From Lachnospiraceae bacterium (GTDB lineage: Bacteria; Bacillota; Clostridia; Lachnospirales; Lachnospiraceae), in the NCBI GenBank assembly GCA_021202575.1, contig JAJQCU010000156.1, positions 1-7,793 on the forward strand: DNA of 7,793 nucleotides, given 5' to 3'. The notes beneath the pieces are model-generated. The model saw nothing but the letters and a program-made list of their open reading frames with translations, had not been told where the DNA came from and did not search any database. Both the position numbers and the translations under genes were made by a program. Below are positions 6,991-7,793 of the stretch, in pieces (positions within the stretch are counted from its first letter, which is position 1; each line of letters begins with the position of its first letter).

Positions 6991-7033
6991 CGGCTTTCAT
7001 GCGGCGGATCTCTCGCCCGTCGTATGAAGGCCG
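6991..7033 (+). ncRNA. Nested hairpin; candidate structured RNA or leader element
   Basis: CGGCTTTCAT (6991-7000) pairs with ATGAAGGCCG (7024-7033) over 10 bp with a single T-G pair. Inside is a smaller stem of GGCG (7003-7006) with CGCC (7014-7017), giving a two-tier hairpin with an internal loop. It is followed by ATTTTGCG, too few T for a confident terminator. It occupies the otherwise gene-free gap between the small ORF and rubrerythrin (6899-7176). I cannot match it to a known riboswitch. It may be a small RNA, a long leader element or a dispersed repeat. Confidence 0.35.
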
Positions 7034-7085
7034 ATTTTGCGCTTGTGAGGCACCCGCGGGGCAATGAATTCTTTTCAGTATTTAC

Positions 7086-7118
7086 TTGACAAAAAAGACT
7101 GCTTATAAGAAAATAAGC
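7086..7118 (+). promoter_or_regulatory. Rubrerythrin promoter with overlapping inverted repeat
   Basis: A perfect TTGACA (7086-7091) is followed after 17 bases by GAAAAT (7109-7114). Across the spacer and -10 lies a perfect 6-bp inverted repeat, GCTTAT (7101-7106) and ATAAGC (7113-7118), separated by 6 bases. A repressor bound here would block RNA polymerase. The AT-rich TTATAAG half resembles a PerR half-site, and PerR commonly controls rubrerythrin in clostridia, but the full PerR box is not matched. Confidence 0.6.
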
Positions 7119-7176
7119 ATGGACTTCAGGTCTGAAACAAAATAAATCAAATGGAAAGGAAACAGGAGGAAAAATC

Positions 7177-7713
7177 ATGAGCAAATACGATGGAACACAG
7201 ACACAGAAAAATCTGGAGACCGCATTCAGCGGCGAATCCGAGGCCAGGAATAAATACACATTTTTCGCGTCCGTAGCGAAGAAGGAGGGCTATGAGCAGA
7301 TTGCCGCCCTGTTTTTAAAGACCGCGGACAATGAGAAGGAGCACGCGAAGATGTGGTTCAGGGAGCTTGAGGGCATCGGTGACACCGCTCAGAATCTGCT
7401 TTCCGCGGCGGAGGGTGAGAATTACGAGTGGACCGACATGTATGCCGGTTTCGCGAAGACCGCTGACGAGGAGGGCTTCCCGGAGCTTGCGGCGAAATTC
7501 CGCCTGGTGGCGGCCATTGAGAAGCACCATGAGGAGAGATATCGCGCATTGCTTAAGAACGTGGAGCTGGCGGAGGTCTTTGCGAAGAGCGAGGTCAAGG
7601 TGTGGGAGTGCCGCAACTGCGGACATATTGTTGTGGGCACCAAGGCTCCTGAAATCTGCCCGACCTGCAACCATCCCCAGAGCTACTTTGAGATTCACGC
7701 GGAGAATTATTGA
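7177..7713 (+). CDS. rbr: Rubrerythrin
   Basis: This 178-residue cytoplasmic protein reduces hydrogen peroxide with electrons delivered through rubredoxin-type centres, a standard oxygen-defence enzyme of anaerobes. The ferritin-like di-iron domain fills residues 1-135. Candidate ligands by family alignment are E20 ([11 protein letters not shown]), E53xxH56 (NEKEH), E81 and E84 (EGENYEW), and E115xxH118 (IEKHH). A C-terminal rubredoxin-like domain has four cysteines: C145 and C148 (WECRNCGH) and C161 and C164 (CPTC). Length and order match single-rubredoxin rubrerythrins. AGGAGG (7164-7169) is 7 bases before the ATG. It has its own promoter with a possible operator, and no clear terminator is seen before the window ends, so it may be co-transcribed with something downstream. 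Confidence 0.97.
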   Translation: MSKYDGTQTQKNLETAFSGESEARNKYTFFASVAKKEGYEQIAALFLKTADNEKEHAKMWFRELEGIGDTAQNLLSAAEGENYEWTDMYAGFAKTADEEGFPELAAKFRLVAAIEKHHEERYRALLKNVELAEVFAKSEVKVWECRNCGHIVVGTKAPEICPTCNHPQSYFEIHAENY

Positions 7714-7757
7714 CGCTGACATGCTGAGAGCCCGTTTGGGGTGTAGATATAAAAAGG

Positions 7758-7786
7758 TGGTAAAGTAAAAAGATGTGTGGTATACT
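7758..7786 (+). promoter_or_regulatory. Candidate promoter for a gene beyond the right edge
   Basis: TATACT (7781-7786) preceded by TGG gives an extended -10; a weak TGGTAA lies 17 bases upstream (7758-7763). The purine-rich stretch between the rubrerythrin stop and here contains no ORF or strong hairpin. The gene it would serve lies outside the window. Confidence 0.4.
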
Positions 7787-7793
7787 ATAGTCA

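Noticed and set aside
7101..7118. Calling the rubrerythrin palindrome a PerR box outright
   Set aside because: Only the left TTATAA half agrees with the classical PerR consensus, and the right half and spacing differ, so it is listed only as a candidate operator.
6984..7259. 91-codon - strand frame ending in the hairpin region
   Set aside because: It overlaps the rubrerythrin start and promoter on the opposite strand, shows no ribosome binding site and has no recognisable domain. The structured DNA below it is better treated as a possible RNA or repeat.
7331..7768. 145-codon frame overlapping rubrerythrin on the same strand
   Set aside because: The product is very rich in Arg and Ser, the typical look of an out-of-frame reading of a GC-rich gene. 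Rubrerythrin has every iron-binding motif in its own frame.

Overview
The window reads as ordinary chromosome from an anaerobic Firmicute, most likely a gut clostridium of the Lachnospiraceae type. This is inferred from strong AGGAGG ribosome binding sites, moderate GC content, a cytoplasmic GH51 arabinofuranosidase, a PucR/CdaR-type regulator, rubrerythrin and a tRNA gene without an encoded CCA. No CRISPR array, insertion sequence, integrase or phage gene is visible.

Layout: (1) Positions 1-2459, + strand, hold the end of a polar amino-acid ABC importer operon. It contains the last codons of what is probably the binding protein, a GC-rich intercistronic hairpin, a HisM/GlnP-type permease, a GlnQ-type ATPase and an EamA/DMT-family exporter packed 4 bases behind it. 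The ATPase reading frame is broken by one in-frame amber codon between its signature motif and Walker B. A terminator at 2551-2581 closes the operon and can also serve the convergent gene. (2) Positions 2658-4175, - strand, hold a complete GH51 alpha-L-arabinofuranosidase with its own promoter and a leader hairpin. (3) Divergent from it, on the + strand, are a tRNA-Ala with anticodon CGC, a strong terminator and an exonuclease III family AP endonuclease. (4) Positions 5341-6531, - strand, hold a PucR-family regulator. Its promoter region carries a tandem 12-base repeat over the -10 box. (5) Divergent from the regulator is a 54-residue small ORF (6734-6898) of unknown function with a near-perfect Shine-Dalgarno sequence. 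It is followed by about 280 bases rich in hairpins and then by rubrerythrin (7177-7713). A candidate promoter for the next gene lies at the right edge.

Functional picture: the genes are mostly independent housekeeping or accessory functions, namely amino-acid uptake, metabolite export, arabinoside use, DNA repair and peroxide defence. The least explained part is 6540-7140. There a PucR-type regulator faces an orphan small ORF across a compact control region, a good terminator on the opposite strand sits inside the small ORF's leader, and several stable hairpins fill the gap before rubrerythrin. The amber-interrupted ATPase is the most clear-cut anomaly.
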